Assembly (NCBI GenBank): GCA_034007295.1
Contig: JAVERC010000002.1
Location: forward strand, 124,001-188,000
Length of the DNA stretch: 64,000 nucleotides
Reading direction: 5' to 3'
From: JACKCP01 sp034007295
GTDB lineage: Bacteria; Desulfobacterota; Desulfobacteria; Desulfobacterales; JACKCP01
Shown here: positions 18,045 through 28,088 of the stretch, piece after piece
Numbering within the stretch: the stretch's first letter is position 1
Layout of the letters: each line of letters opens with the position of its first letter
Made by a program: the position numbers and the translations under genes
The notes under the pieces: generated by a model
What the model saw: the letters and a program-made list of their open reading frames with translations, nothing else
The model's database searches: none
What the model was told of the DNA's origin: nothing

Positions 18045-18974
18045 TTGAAAAAGGATCTGCTTCATTTAGGAGAATTAAAAAAAGAAGAGCTTGTTTATTT
18101 TATTGAAAGAGCATTGGAATTAAAAAAAAGATTTAAAAACGGGATAATTGACCGTCCTTTTATTTCAAAAACAATGGCCCTTATTTTTGACAAGGCCTCC
18201 ACAAGAACAAGGGTTTCCTTTGAAGTTGCATTTGCACAGCTTGGCGGACATCCAATGTTTTTAAGCTCAGGTGCTACCCAGATGAGCAGAAGTGAGCCTG
18301 TAAAAGATACTGCAAGGGTTCTTGAAAGATACTGCGATATTCTTGTAATAAGAACCTATGCTCAGGAACTTGTGGAAGATTTTGCAAAATACAGCAAAAT
18401 TCCTGTTATAAATGCACTTACAGACCTGTATCATCCATGCCAGATTTTAAGTGACTTAATGACTGTTGCAGAGCATAAAGGCGGAATAAATAATCTTTCA
18501 AATTTAAAATATACCTGGGTTGGAGACGGCAACAATGTTGCAAATTCATGGATAAACGCTGCAAAGGTTTTAGGATTTGAATTAAGTCTTGCAATTCCAC
18601 AAAACTATGACCCTGATAAAGAAGTTCTTGAAAAGGCCCTTGAAGCAAATAAAAATATAAAAATATTCAGAGATCCAAAAGAAGCTGTAAAAGATGCAGA
18701 CATTATTTATACAGATGTATGGGCAAGCATGGGACAGGAAGCTGAACAAAAGGAAAGGGAAAAGGTTTTCAAAAACTTTTTTGTTGATTCCTCTCTTTTA
18801 AGCCATGCTGCAAAAGACTGCTCTGTGATGCACTGCCTTCCAGCACACAGGGGAGAGGAAATAAGCGATGAAGTCATGGAGGGAAGTCATTCAATAATTT
18901 TTGATGAAGCAGAAAACAAGCTTCACATGCACAAGGCTCTTTTGGATATTTTTATTACTAACAATATTAAATAA
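18045..18974 (+). CDS. argF: Ornithine carbamoyltransferase
   Basis: Makes citrulline from ornithine and carbamoyl phosphate. The carbamoyl-phosphate loop is KASTRTRVSFE (about 45-55), with HPCQ at about 126-129, and the ornithine and product motifs are DVWASMGQE and HCLPAHRGEE. The 309 residues match the anabolic trimeric enzyme. The start is TTG with AGAGGT 7 bases upstream; the following KKDLLHLGEL is the usual N-terminus, so the TTG is credible. It lies between argD and argG. Confidence 0.96.
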   Translation: MKKDLLHLGELKKEELVYFIERALELKKRFKNGIIDRPFISKTMALIFDKASTRTRVSFEVAFAQLGGHPMFLSSGATQMSRSEPVKDTARVLERYCDILVIRTYAQELVEDFAKYSKIPVINALTDLYHPCQILSDLMTVAEHKGGINNLSNLKYTWVGDGNNVANSWINAAKVLGFELSLAIPQNYDPDKEVLEKALEANKNIKIFRDPKEAVKDADIIYTDVWASMGQEAEQKEREKVFKNFFVDSSLLSHAAKDCSVMHCLPAHRGEEISDEVMEGSHSIIFDEAENKLHMHKALLDIFITNNIK

Positions 18975-18985
18975 CAGAGGTAATC

Positions 18986-20194
18986 ATGTCAGATATAAAA
19001 AAAGTTGTTCTTGCATATTCCGGAGGACTTGACACTTCAGTAATATTGAAGTGGCTCATTGAAACATATGAATGCGAAGTAATAGCCTATACAGCAGATT
19101 TGGGCCAGGAGGAAGAACTTGATTTTGTAGAGCCAAAAGCACTTAAAACAGGAGCTTCAAAGGTTTATATAGAAGATCTTAGGGAAGAATTTGTTAAAGA
19201 TTATATTTTTCCGGCTTTTCGTGCAAATGCAATTTATGAGGGAAATTATCTTTTAGGAACTTCCATTGCAAGACCTCTTATTGCAAAAAAACAGGTTGAA
19301 ATTGCAAGAAAAGAAGGTGCTGATGCAGTAAGTCACGGTGCAACAGGAAAAGGAAACGATCAGGTAAGATTTGAACTTTCCTATCTTGCTCTTGAACCAA
19401 ACATCAAGTGCATAGCCCCATGGAGAGACTGGGACTTAAATTCCAGAACTGCTCTCATGGCTTTTGCAAAAAAACATGGAATAGAGGTTCCTACAACAAT
19501 TGAAAAGCCTTACTCAACAGACAGAAATATTTTACACATAAGTTATGAAGGCGGAGTCTTGGAAGATCCATGGGAATCTGCAACTGAAGATATGTATACA
19601 ATGAGTATTCCTCCAGAAAAAGCTCCAGACAAGCCTGAAATAATTGAAATCGAGTTTGAAAACGGCGACCCTGTTGCAGTAAACGGTAAATATCTGTCTC
19701 CAGGAGTTCTTTTTGCAAAATTAAACCAGATTGCAGGACAAAACGGCATAGGAAGAATAGATCTTGTTGAAAACAGATTTGTTGGAATGAAGTCAAGGGG
19801 AGTATATGAAACTCCAGGCGGTACAATTTTGAGAAATGCACATATGGCAATTGAATCAATTACACTTGACCGTGAAGTTGCACACATAAGAGATTCCCTT
19901 ATTCCAAAATATGCCGAGCTTATCTACAACGGATTCTGGTTTTCACCTGAAATGAAAATGCTTCAGACCATGATAGACCATACTCAGCAGGTAGTATCAG
20001 GTACAGTTAAGATGAAGCTTTACAAGGGAAATTCCTATATTCTTGGAAGAAAATCTAAAAATTCACTTTACAACCCTGATATTGCAACCTTTGAAGAAGA
20101 CAACAGAGCCTATAATCAAAAAGACGCAGAAGGATTTATACGCCTTAATGCGCTTCGTTTAAGAATTCAGGAAATGATGCGGAGGAGTTCATGA
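18986..20194 (+). CDS. argG: Argininosuccinate synthase
   Basis: ATP-dependent ligation of citrulline and aspartate. The PP-loop is AYSGGLDTSV at residues 10-19; SHGATGKGNDQVRFE and the substrate-binding TIEKPYSTDRN follow. The 402 residues are typical of type 1 ArgG. The start has AGAGGT upstream. The stop overlaps the argH start (ATGA), so translation is coupled. Confidence 0.97.
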   Translation: MSDIKKVVLAYSGGLDTSVILKWLIETYECEVIAYTADLGQEEELDFVEPKALKTGASKVYIEDLREEFVKDYIFPAFRANAIYEGNYLLGTSIARPLIAKKQVEIARKEGADAVSHGATGKGNDQVRFELSYLALEPNIKCIAPWRDWDLNSRTALMAFAKKHGIEVPTTIEKPYSTDRNILHISYEGGVLEDPWESATEDMYTMSIPPEKAPDKPEIIEIEFENGDPVAVNGKYLSPGVLFAKLNQIAGQNGIGRIDLVENRFVGMKSRGVYETPGGTILRNAHMAIESITLDREVAHIRDSLIPKYAELIYNGFWFSPEMKMLQTMIDHTQQVVSGTVKMKLYKGNSYILGRKSKNSLYNPDIATFEEDNRAYNQKDAEGFIRLNALRLRIQEMMRRSS

Positions 20195-21591
20195 GTTCCA
20201 AACTCTGGGGAGGGCGTTTTTCTGTAACAACTGACAAGGCTGTGGAAAAGTTTTCTTCTTCCATAGACTTTGATTCAGCCCTTTATAAGGAAGACATAAA
20301 GGGAAGTATTGCCCACTCAAAAATGCTTTCTGAGTGCGGTATCATATCAAAGGAAGATGCAAAAAAAATTGAGCAGGGTCTTTTAAAAATAGAAAAAAGA
20401 ATAGAATCAGGTGATTTTTTACATGATGATTCACTTGAAGATATTCATATGCACATTGAGTCTTATCTTACTGAAGAAATCGGCGATGCCGCAAGAAAGC
20501 TCCATACTGCAAGAAGCAGAAATGATCAGGTAGGACTCGATATAAGGCTTTACCTTAAAACTGTAATAAATGAAGTTGTGGAAGGTCTTTTTTATTTAAG
20601 AAAAAACTTTTATGAAAAAGCAGTTTTAAATATTGACACAATTTTACCTGGCTATACCCATATGCAAAGAGCCCAGCCTGTTTCTTTTGCCCATCATATG
20701 CTTGCATACTATGAAATGTTTACAAGGGATGCCTCAAGGTTTTTTGACTGCTTAAAAAGATTTGATGAAAATCCCTTAGGGTCTGCAGCCCTTGCAGGAA
20801 CTCCCCATAAAATAGACAGAAAAAGAACAACTGAGCTTTTAAGTTTTTCAACCTATACAAAAAACAGCATGGATGCAGTTTCAGACAGGGATTTTGTAAT
20901 AGAGTTTTTGTCATGTGCATCAATATGCATGATGCATTTAAGCAGAATTTCAGAAGAACTTATTTTATGGTCAACATCTGAATTTTCCTTTGTAACCATT
21001 TCAGACGGTTTTACAACAGGAAGTTCTATTATGCCCCAAAAGAAAAATCCTGATATTCCAGAACTTGTAAGGGGTAAAACAGGACGTGTTTACGGAAGTC
21101 TTGTTGCAATTTTAACTTTGATGAAATCCCTTCCAATGGCATATAACAGAGATATGCAGGAAGACAAGCCCCCTTTGTTTGACGGTGCAAAAACTCTTTT
21201 GTCATGCATTGATATTTACAACAGAATGCTTCCTGAAATTAAGATAAACAAAGACAAAATGCTTGAAGCAACAAAGTCAGGGTTTTTAAATGCAACAGAT
21301 ATGGCAGATTATCTTGTAGAAAAAAATGTGGCTTTCAGGGTTGCCCATGAAATTACCGGAAAAGCTGTTGCTCTTGGCCTTGATAAGGGATGCGAACTTG
21401 AAAATCTAAGCCTTGATGATTTAAGGACAATATCAGATGTTTTTGATGATGATATTTACTCATATCTTGATATAGAAGCTGTTGTAGATAAAAGAAAATC
21501 TCTTGGCGGCACATCAAGGGAAAATATTAAAAACGAACTAAAAAATATTGCAGAGCTTCTTGATGAAGAACAAAAGAAATTTAATTATTAG
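20191..21591 (+). CDS. argH: Argininosuccinate lyase
   Basis: Fumarase/aspartase-superfamily lyase that releases arginine and fumarate. Hallmarks are KLWGGRF at the N-terminus, HTARSRNDQV, PGYTHMQRAQP and the signature GSSIMPQKKNPD with catalytic Ser279. The length is 466. It overlaps argG by four bases, and its own last codons overlap the start of the next lipoprotein gene. It is the last arginine enzyme of the run. argC lies separately at 53 kb, and no argJ, argA or argE is visible in the window. Confidence 0.97.
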   Translation: MSSKLWGGRFSVTTDKAVEKFSSSIDFDSALYKEDIKGSIAHSKMLSECGIISKEDAKKIEQGLLKIEKRIESGDFLHDDSLEDIHMHIESYLTEEIGDAARKLHTARSRNDQVGLDIRLYLKTVINEVVEGLFYLRKNFYEKAVLNIDTILPGYTHMQRAQPVSFAHHMLAYYEMFTRDASRFFDCLKRFDENPLGSAALAGTPHKIDRKRTTELLSFSTYTKNSMDAVSDRDFVIEFLSCASICMMHLSRISEELILWSTSEFSFVTISDGFTTGSSIMPQKKNPDIPELVRGKTGRVYGSLVAILTLMKSLPMAYNRDMQEDKPPLFDGAKTLLSCIDIYNRMLPEIKINKDKMLEATKSGFLNATDMADYLVEKNVAFRVAHEITGKAVALGLDKGCELENLSLDDLRTISDVFDDDIYSYLDIEAVVDKRKSLGGTSRENIKNELKNIAELLDEEQKKFNY

Positions 21592-21940
21592 TTTTGTTTT
21601 TGTCTGCCTTTTTTTTTCAGGCTGCGGAAGAAAGGCAATGCCTTTTGTTCCAGAAAAGGAAACAGTTCCAATGCCTGAAAATTTGGAAATTGTTTCAAAG
21701 GATCAAAACCATACTCTTTTTTTTGATTATAAAGGAAATGCAGATTATTTTGTTTTGGAACTTTCTAAAACAGAATGTGAGTCATGCCCTGATTCTTTTG
21801 TAAAGATTGCAGAAATCGAAGGCGAGCGTGATTATCATGTTTTTTCAGATTTTGGGCAGGGCCGTTATAAGCTGAGGCTTACAGCTGTAAAAAATGACAA
21901 AAAAAGCAAGTCTGCCTTAAAAGAATTTGAGATTAGGTAA
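21563..21940 (+). CDS. Small lipoprotein with fibronectin-III-like region
   Basis: 125 residues with a lipoprotein signal: a basic start, a hydrophobic stretch, then FFSGC with the modifiable Cys21, followed by GRKAMPFVP. The CG(R/Q)K..P beginning resembles the LptM family of short lipoproteins, often found near argH/lysA. The remaining ~90 residues look like one beta-sandwich (FN3-like: FFDYKGNADYFVLEL ... GRYKLRLTAV). The frame is open five codons earlier (TTG), but the ATG at 21563 fits the signal peptide better. It overlaps the end of argH and abuts folK. Expected location is the outer or inner membrane, periplasmic side; the function is unknown. Confidence 0.8.
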   Translation: MKNKRNLIISFVFVCLFFSGCGRKAMPFVPEKETVPMPENLEIVSKDQNHTLFFDYKGNADYFVLELSKTECESCPDSFVKIAEIEGERDYHVFSDFGQGRYKLRLTAVKNDKKSKSALKEFEIR

Positions 21941-22431
21941 TGGCTGATGTTTATTTAAGTCTTGGCTCTAATATTAAAAAAAGAACTGATAATTTAAAAA
22001 AAGCTCTTTTTTTTCTTGAAAATGAATTTGGCAGACTTAAAGTTTCTGATTTTTATGAAACAGAACCTGTTGATTATAAGAAACAGTCAGATTTTATAAA
22101 CTGCTGTGTTTTTTTAAAATCAGACCTAAGTCCTTATAAAATTTTTGAAATAACAAAAAATATTGAAAAAAAGATGGGCCAGGTTGAAAAAAAAATAAGG
22201 TTTGGCCCAAGAACTATAGATATTGACATAATATTTTATTCAGATGAAATAATTGATCTGCCAGATCTTAAGATACCCCATGAAAGAATGCATGAAAGGG
22301 CTTTTGTTCTTTTTCCATTAATGGATATCAACGAAAATTTTGTGCATCCTGTATTTAAGAAAAGTGTTAAAAAATTATCTGAAGAAAAAAAAGTTTTAAG
22401 CCAGGGGATAAAAAAATATTTGAAGGATTAA
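21940..22431 (+). CDS. folK: 2-amino-4-hydroxy-6-hydroxymethyldihydropteridine pyrophosphokinase
   Basis: HPPK, a folate-synthesis enzyme that transfers pyrophosphate from ATP to hydroxymethyldihydropterin. The N-terminus is YLSLGSNIKKR, the signature RFGPRTIDIDI lies at about 87-97 with the two metal-binding Asp, and IPHERMHERAFVLFPL follows. The 163 residues are a stand-alone HPPK without a FolB fusion. The ATG overlaps the stop of the lipoprotein gene. folD lies at 54 kb. Confidence 0.96.
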   Translation: MADVYLSLGSNIKKRTDNLKKALFFLENEFGRLKVSDFYETEPVDYKKQSDFINCCVFLKSDLSPYKIFEITKNIEKKMGQVEKKIRFGPRTIDIDIIFYSDEIIDLPDLKIPHERMHERAFVLFPLMDINENFVHPVFKKSVKKLSEEKKVLSQGIKKYLKD

Positions 22432-22436
22432 AGAAA

Positions 22437-23006
22437 ATGAAGTTCAGGATTAAAGAAGATTTAAAGAAAAAACTTATGCATCCCAATGCTTTTACCCTCT
22501 ACAGGGTGATTGCTGTTCCGGTTCTTATTTTGCTCATGCTTGGAGACAGTTTCTGGAATTGTTTTTTTGCGGCTGTTGTATTTATTCTTGCATCAATCAC
22601 TGATTATCTTGACGGATTCCTTGCAAGAAAAATGGGACTTGTTTCAAATTTTGGTAAAATGATGGATCCCCTTGCTGATAAAATTCTGATAAGTTCTGCC
22701 TTTATAATGCTTGTTTCAAAGGGATGGGTTCCTGACTGGATGGTATGCATAATAATTGGGCGTGAACTTGCTGTTACAGGTCTTAGAAATCTTATGACAG
22801 AACATAATGACGATGTTTCAGCATCTGTTGTTGCAAAATGGAAAACAGGTTTTCAGATAGCAGCTTTAATTCCTCTGATTTATCACTATAATTTCATTGG
22901 AATTGATATGGCATACATTGGAAATATTTTAATCTGGATTGCACTTGTTTTAACTCTTATTTCCGGCTTTGATTATTTTTACAAGGCAAGAAAGTATTTT
23001 TATTAA
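22437..23006 (+). CDS. pgsA: CDP-diacylglycerol-glycerol-3-phosphate 3-phosphatidyltransferase
   Basis: Membrane enzyme that commits CDP-diacylglycerol (from CdsA) to phosphatidylglycerol. The CDP-alcohol phosphotransferase signature is complete at about 56-81: DYLDG, two residues, AR, eight residues, G, three, D, three, D. Several hydrophobic segments flank it. The 189 residues are typical. It begins 5 bases after folK and is the last gene of the block that starts at 12515. Confidence 0.95.
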   Translation: MKFRIKEDLKKKLMHPNAFTLYRVIAVPVLILLMLGDSFWNCFFAAVVFILASITDYLDGFLARKMGLVSNFGKMMDPLADKILISSAFIMLVSKGWVPDWMVCIIIGRELAVTGLRNLMTEHNDDVSASVVAKWKTGFQIAALIPLIYHYNFIGIDMAYIGNILIWIALVLTLISGFDYFYKARKYFY

Positions 23007-23188
23007 ACAAGATTAGACCTGAATTTTATAAATAAAAATTTATCTTTTTTTTATTATTATTTAAACTTTTTTAGTATTATTAAGTTTGAGAATTTTAAAA
23101 AGATTTTTTATTTGTTAATTTTTTGTATACATAAGATTAAAAAAAAATTAAATAACTGATCTTTGTGTCTTTTAAAATAAAAAATCAT

Positions 23189-23197
23189 TGCTATAAT
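23189..23197 (+). promoter_or_regulatory. Extended -10 promoter for hemerythrin gene
   Basis: TGCTATAAT is a perfect extended -10 (TGn-TATAAT), about 39 bases before the hemerythrin ATG. The -35 region is poor, as extended -10 promoters tolerate. The surrounding ~230 bases are very AT-rich and hold nothing else that I can support. Confidence 0.5.
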
Positions 23198-23235
23198 AAT
23201 TATTAAAAAAATTATTTTTTTAAAGGTGAGAATTA

Positions 23236-23661
23236 ATGAAAGAAATCAAATGGAAAAAAGAGTTTGATATTTTTATAAAAGATATTGATGAACCAAGAAA
23301 ATTTTTGGCAGAAAAGTTAAATGAAGTTTTAACAAAAATTTCTAAAAGACCCGGGACTTTTAATATTGAAGAGTTGAATTCTATTATTGATGGATTTAGA
23401 ATGCATTTTTCAAGGGAGGAAAAACTTCTGGCTAAATATAGATATCCTGAAGTAGATATTCATAGAAAAGAGCATAAAAGTTATTTAAGATGTCTTATAA
23501 AATTAAGAAGAAAGCTTTCTGAGGATCCTTTAGTAACTGATACGGAAATGATTGATCATATTGCAGAAGTTTATTGTAATCATATAGGCCAGTGCGATAA
23601 GGAATATGCTCCTTATTTAAGGCTTAGAAAAAAAATTGAGGCACACAGTCTTAGAAAGTAA
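23236..23661 (+). CDS. Bacteriohemerythrin-like protein
   Basis: 141-residue four-helix non-heme di-iron protein; the family binds O2 and is common in anaerobes and microaerophiles as an oxygen carrier or sensor. Iron ligands seen are His57 and Glu61 (HFSREE), His76 and His80 (HRKEH), and His116 and Asp121 (HIGQCD). The first ligand, normally His in IDxQH-K, is replaced: the segment reads DIDEPRKFL with Arg21 at that place. This leaves six of seven ligands, so one iron may be bound differently or the site may have lost O2 binding. AGGTGAG precedes the ATG. It is followed by a repeat copy and a strong terminator. Confidence 0.85.
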   Translation: MKEIKWKKEFDIFIKDIDEPRKFLAEKLNEVLTKISKRPGTFNIEELNSIIDGFRMHFSREEKLLAKYRYPEVDIHRKEHKSYLRCLIKLRRKLSEDPLVTDTEMIDHIAEVYCNHIGQCDKEYAPYLRLRKKIEAHSLRK

Positions 23662-23704
23662 AATATTTATATTCTTTATAAAAGAAACAAATAAATTAAT
23701 ATTG

Positions 23705-23753
23705 CTGGCTGGCCGAAAACGAATTTTTTTAAAGACCGTTTTCGTTCAGCAAC
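23705..23753 (+). repeat. Interspersed repeat, copy 2 (short ends-only form)
   Basis: Contains only the two ends of the family, CTGGCCGAAAACGAATTTTTTT and (after AAAGA) CCGTTTTCGTTCAGCAAC, so the ends face each other and form a nearly perfect 9-12 bp hairpin. The usual ~90-base middle is missing. It lies 43 bases after the hemerythrin stop. Confidence 0.7.
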
Positions 23754-23774
23754 TATTTAGATTGAAAGATGTTT

Positions 23775-24212
23775 TTAAATTCTGCTGTAAAGATAGTTTG
23801 TTACAGCAGAATTTTTTTCTTCTATTTTGGCTATAAATTCTTTGTCCAAAATATTGTCTTCATTAATATCAGGGATTTCAAACAAAGATTCTCTTTTTCC
23901 TTTTTCAAGAATAACAGCTAATGAATAGCATGAAATATATTCAAACAAAATATCTTGTGGAAGTGTTGCAATATGGAATCCGGCTGGATAGTCGTATCTT
24001 GAGTGTATAAGTTCAGATGCGGCTGCTAAAAGCAGCATTCCTTTTTCATGGTTTAAAAAAGTTTCAGGATTTTCTTTTTTTTCATTAAAAGCTGATTTTA
24101 AAAATTCAGCCCCTGCTTCACAAATCGGGTCAAGCCATTTATCTTTTAAATTTTTTGGTAAAACTGCTAGAGCTCCAAGATTAACAACTTCATCCATGAA
24201 TGAGTTTATCAA
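23775..24212 (-). CDS. Hypothetical protein, unrecognised
   Basis: 145 residues, soluble, mostly helical by composition; I do not recognise a family. Features are PKNLKDKWLDPICEAG near the start and KGMLLLAAASELIHSRYDYPAGFHI in the middle. The start is TTG, supported by AAGGAGAT five bases upstream. Its last ~14 codons lie inside the perfect stem-loop at 23777-23814, so the stop-proximal peptide NSAVTNYLYSRI is encoded by terminator sequence. It is divergent from clpB, with about 157 bases shared as a promoter region. Confidence 0.7.
   Translation of the reverse strand: MINSFMDEVVNLGALAVLPKNLKDKWLDPICEAGAEFLKSAFNEKKENPETFLNHEKGMLLLAAASELIHSRYDYPAGFHIATLPQDILFEYISCYSLAVILEKGKRESLFEIPDINEDNILDKEFIAKIEEKNSAVTNYLYSRI
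23777..23819. terminator. Strong intrinsic terminator after hemerythrin
   Basis: A 14-bp perfect stem (AAATTCTGCTGTAA paired with TTACAGCAGAATTT) around a 10-base loop, followed by T's on the forward strand and, read in reverse, by a T-run formed by the complementary A's. It terminates the forward hemerythrin transcript and overlaps the 3' end of the reverse-strand gene. Confidence 0.85.
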
Positions 24213-24369
24213 AATATCTCCTTAATTTTTTGTATGCAAAAATCACGCCTTTTTTACTGGCAGTATTTGACATAAATTATCAAATGCTTAAATTTCAAAT
24301 TAAAGAATTTATTTAATCTGTCAAGGCTGATTAGATAAATTAATATTTATCATAAGGAGAACAAAAAAT

Positions 24370-26958
<2,589 letters not shown>

Positions 26959-27042
26959 ATTGTAACTTTTTTTAGAACCTATTCTCTTTTCTGATACAAC
27001 TTTTTAGATTTATTGGGATAATCTATTGAGTTCTTGAATAAG

Positions 27043-27069
27043 TTGTGCTAAAAATGCACAAAATTTTTT
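27043..27069 (+). terminator. Terminator or attenuator before the selenoprotein gene
   Basis: TTGTGC and GCACAA form a 6-bp stem (7-base loop), followed by AA and six T's, ending two bases before the ribosome-binding site of the HesB-like gene. It may end clpB transcripts or act as an attenuator; an alternative pairing that would disrupt it is described in the findings. Confidence 0.5.
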
Positions 27070-27084
27070 AACGGAGGCAAAAAA

Positions 27085-27402
27085 ATGATTGAAGTAACTA
27101 AAAGTGCAATACAGGAAATAAAAAACTTTTTTGCAGACAAAGATATTATGCCAATAAGAGTTTTTGTTGCAAGCGGCGGCTGAGCAGGCCCATCAATTGC
27201 ACTTGCTCTGGATGAGCAGAAAAACACAGACGATGTATTTGAAATTGACGGTTTTAAATTCATAGCAGAAAAAGAATTTATGAAACAGGCTTCACCTGTA
27301 AAAATAGATTACCTTGCAACAGGGTTTAAAGTTGATTCAAGTATTGATTTTGGACCAGGCGGATGCAGCAGCTGCGGTTCAGGCGGAAGCTGTGCCATTT
27401 AA
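27085..27402 (+). CDS. HesB/IscA-like selenoprotein (UGA = Sec33)
   Basis: 105-residue A-type iron-sulfur scaffold-like protein read through an in-frame TGA at 27181-27183. The start has ACGGAGG seven bases upstream. Before the TGA the frame reads RVFVASGG and after it AGPSIALALDEQ, matching the known HesB-like selenoprotein pattern in which Sec stands where IscA has its first Cys (GGCSG). The rest is intact to a TAA at 27400 and ends with CSSCGSGGSCAI, holding the remaining cysteines. A hairpin fits a bacterial SECIS 20 bases past the TGA. A family of HesB-like selenoproteins is known in anaerobic deltaproteobacteria and Clostridia. Standard gene calling would miss it or call it a pseudogene. 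Confidence 0.92.
27203..27219 (+). promoter_or_regulatory. Putative bacterial SECIS hairpin
   Basis: TTGCTC and GAGCAG form a six-pair stem (one T-G pair) with the five-base loop TGGAT, starting 20 bases after the UGA codon. This distance and a small G-containing apical loop fit SelB-dependent bacterial SECIS elements. It lies within the coding sequence. Confidence 0.6.
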
Positions 27403-27425
27403 ATAAGAATAAAACTTATGCATTC

Positions 27426-27458
27426 AAGGCAGCCAGAATTTAAAAGGCTGCCTTTTTT
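27426..27458 (+). terminator. Intrinsic terminator after selenoprotein gene
   Basis: AAGGCAGCC paired with GGCTGCCTT (9 bp, 11-base loop), followed by TTTTG, 24 bases after the selenoprotein stop. It also lies just beyond the end of the convergent NUDIX gene. Confidence 0.85.
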
Positions 27459-27477
27459 GTTTTATCCATATTTGATT

Positions 27478-27867
27478 TTAATTTAGCTTTGAGTTCAACA
27501 ATTCAATAATTTTAAGGTCTGCTTCAGGGAATTTGTATTTTTTAAATTCTGAAGGTTTTTCCCACAAAAGAAGATCATGGTCATTACTGCATATTTCAAG
27601 ATCAATCAGCTTTACTTCAAAAAAAATTATTTTTATTGTCCCTGATTTATATTTATGAATTACTTCATGAAAAAATGAAATAATTTCAGATTTTACACAA
27701 AGTTCTTCCTCAAGTTCTCTTAAAATGCAGTTTTCAGGTGTTTCATTTTCTTCAAGTTTTCCTCCTGGAAATTCAAAAAATCCCTTAAAATCGCCTGATT
27801 TTCTTCTTCCAATAAGTATCTTGTCTTTTTTTTCATTGAAAATAATAGCAGCACAAACTGTAATCAT
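27478..27867 (-). CDS. NUDIX hydrolase, MutT-like
   Basis: 129-residue NUDIX protein with a near-complete NUDIX box beginning at Gly36: G, five residues, Glu42, seven residues, then RELEEEL (Arg50-Leu56); the Gly after EEx is replaced by Cys. The size, the start MITVCAAIIFNEKKDKILIGRR and the FEFPGGKLE motif resemble MutT, which removes 8-oxo-dGTP. The substrate is inferred. It is convergent with the selenoprotein gene. Confidence 0.88.
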   Translation of the reverse strand: MITVCAAIIFNEKKDKILIGRRKSGDFKGFFEFPGGKLEENETPENCILRELEEELCVKSEIISFFHEVIHKYKSGTIKIIFFEVKLIDLEICSNDHDLLLWEKPSEFKKYKFPEADLKIIELLNSKLN

Positions 27868-27944
27868 AGGTTTCCCATGGGGTTAAAATTTTAAAGAAAT
27901 TTATTTATAACAATAAACATTGAAAACCAAAGAAATATTTAATC

Positions 27945-27973
27945 TTGACCTGTAAAGAAAAAAAAATTAATAT
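27945..27973 (+). promoter_or_regulatory. Likely sigma-70 promoter of the cold-shock gene
   Basis: TTGACC, 17 bases, TAATAT. It would give a transcript with a leader of roughly 110 bases, in keeping with the long leaders of cold-shock mRNAs. Inside the leader, TTATCAAT (28007-28014) and ATTGATAA (28038-28045) can form an 8-bp stem. Confidence 0.45.
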
Positions 27974-28088
27974 TTTTAAAATCGCTTTTAGGGCGGTCTT
28001 GTTTCTTTATCAATCTTACAAATTATATTTAAAAAAAATTGATAAGGGGAACTTTTATATTATTAAATTTAAGAAAGGGTTAGTTTAG

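Noticed and set aside
24213..24369. CIRCE element upstream of clpB
   Set aside because: A weak ATTTGA...TCAAAT dyad is present, but it does not match TTAGCACTC-N9-GAGTGCTAA.
27085..27183. Broken iron-sulfur gene (pseudogene) ending at the TGA
   Set aside because: The frame continues intact for 73 codons past the TGA with conserved motifs, and the TGA is exactly where homologues have Cys or Sec. Read-through as selenocysteine explains it better.
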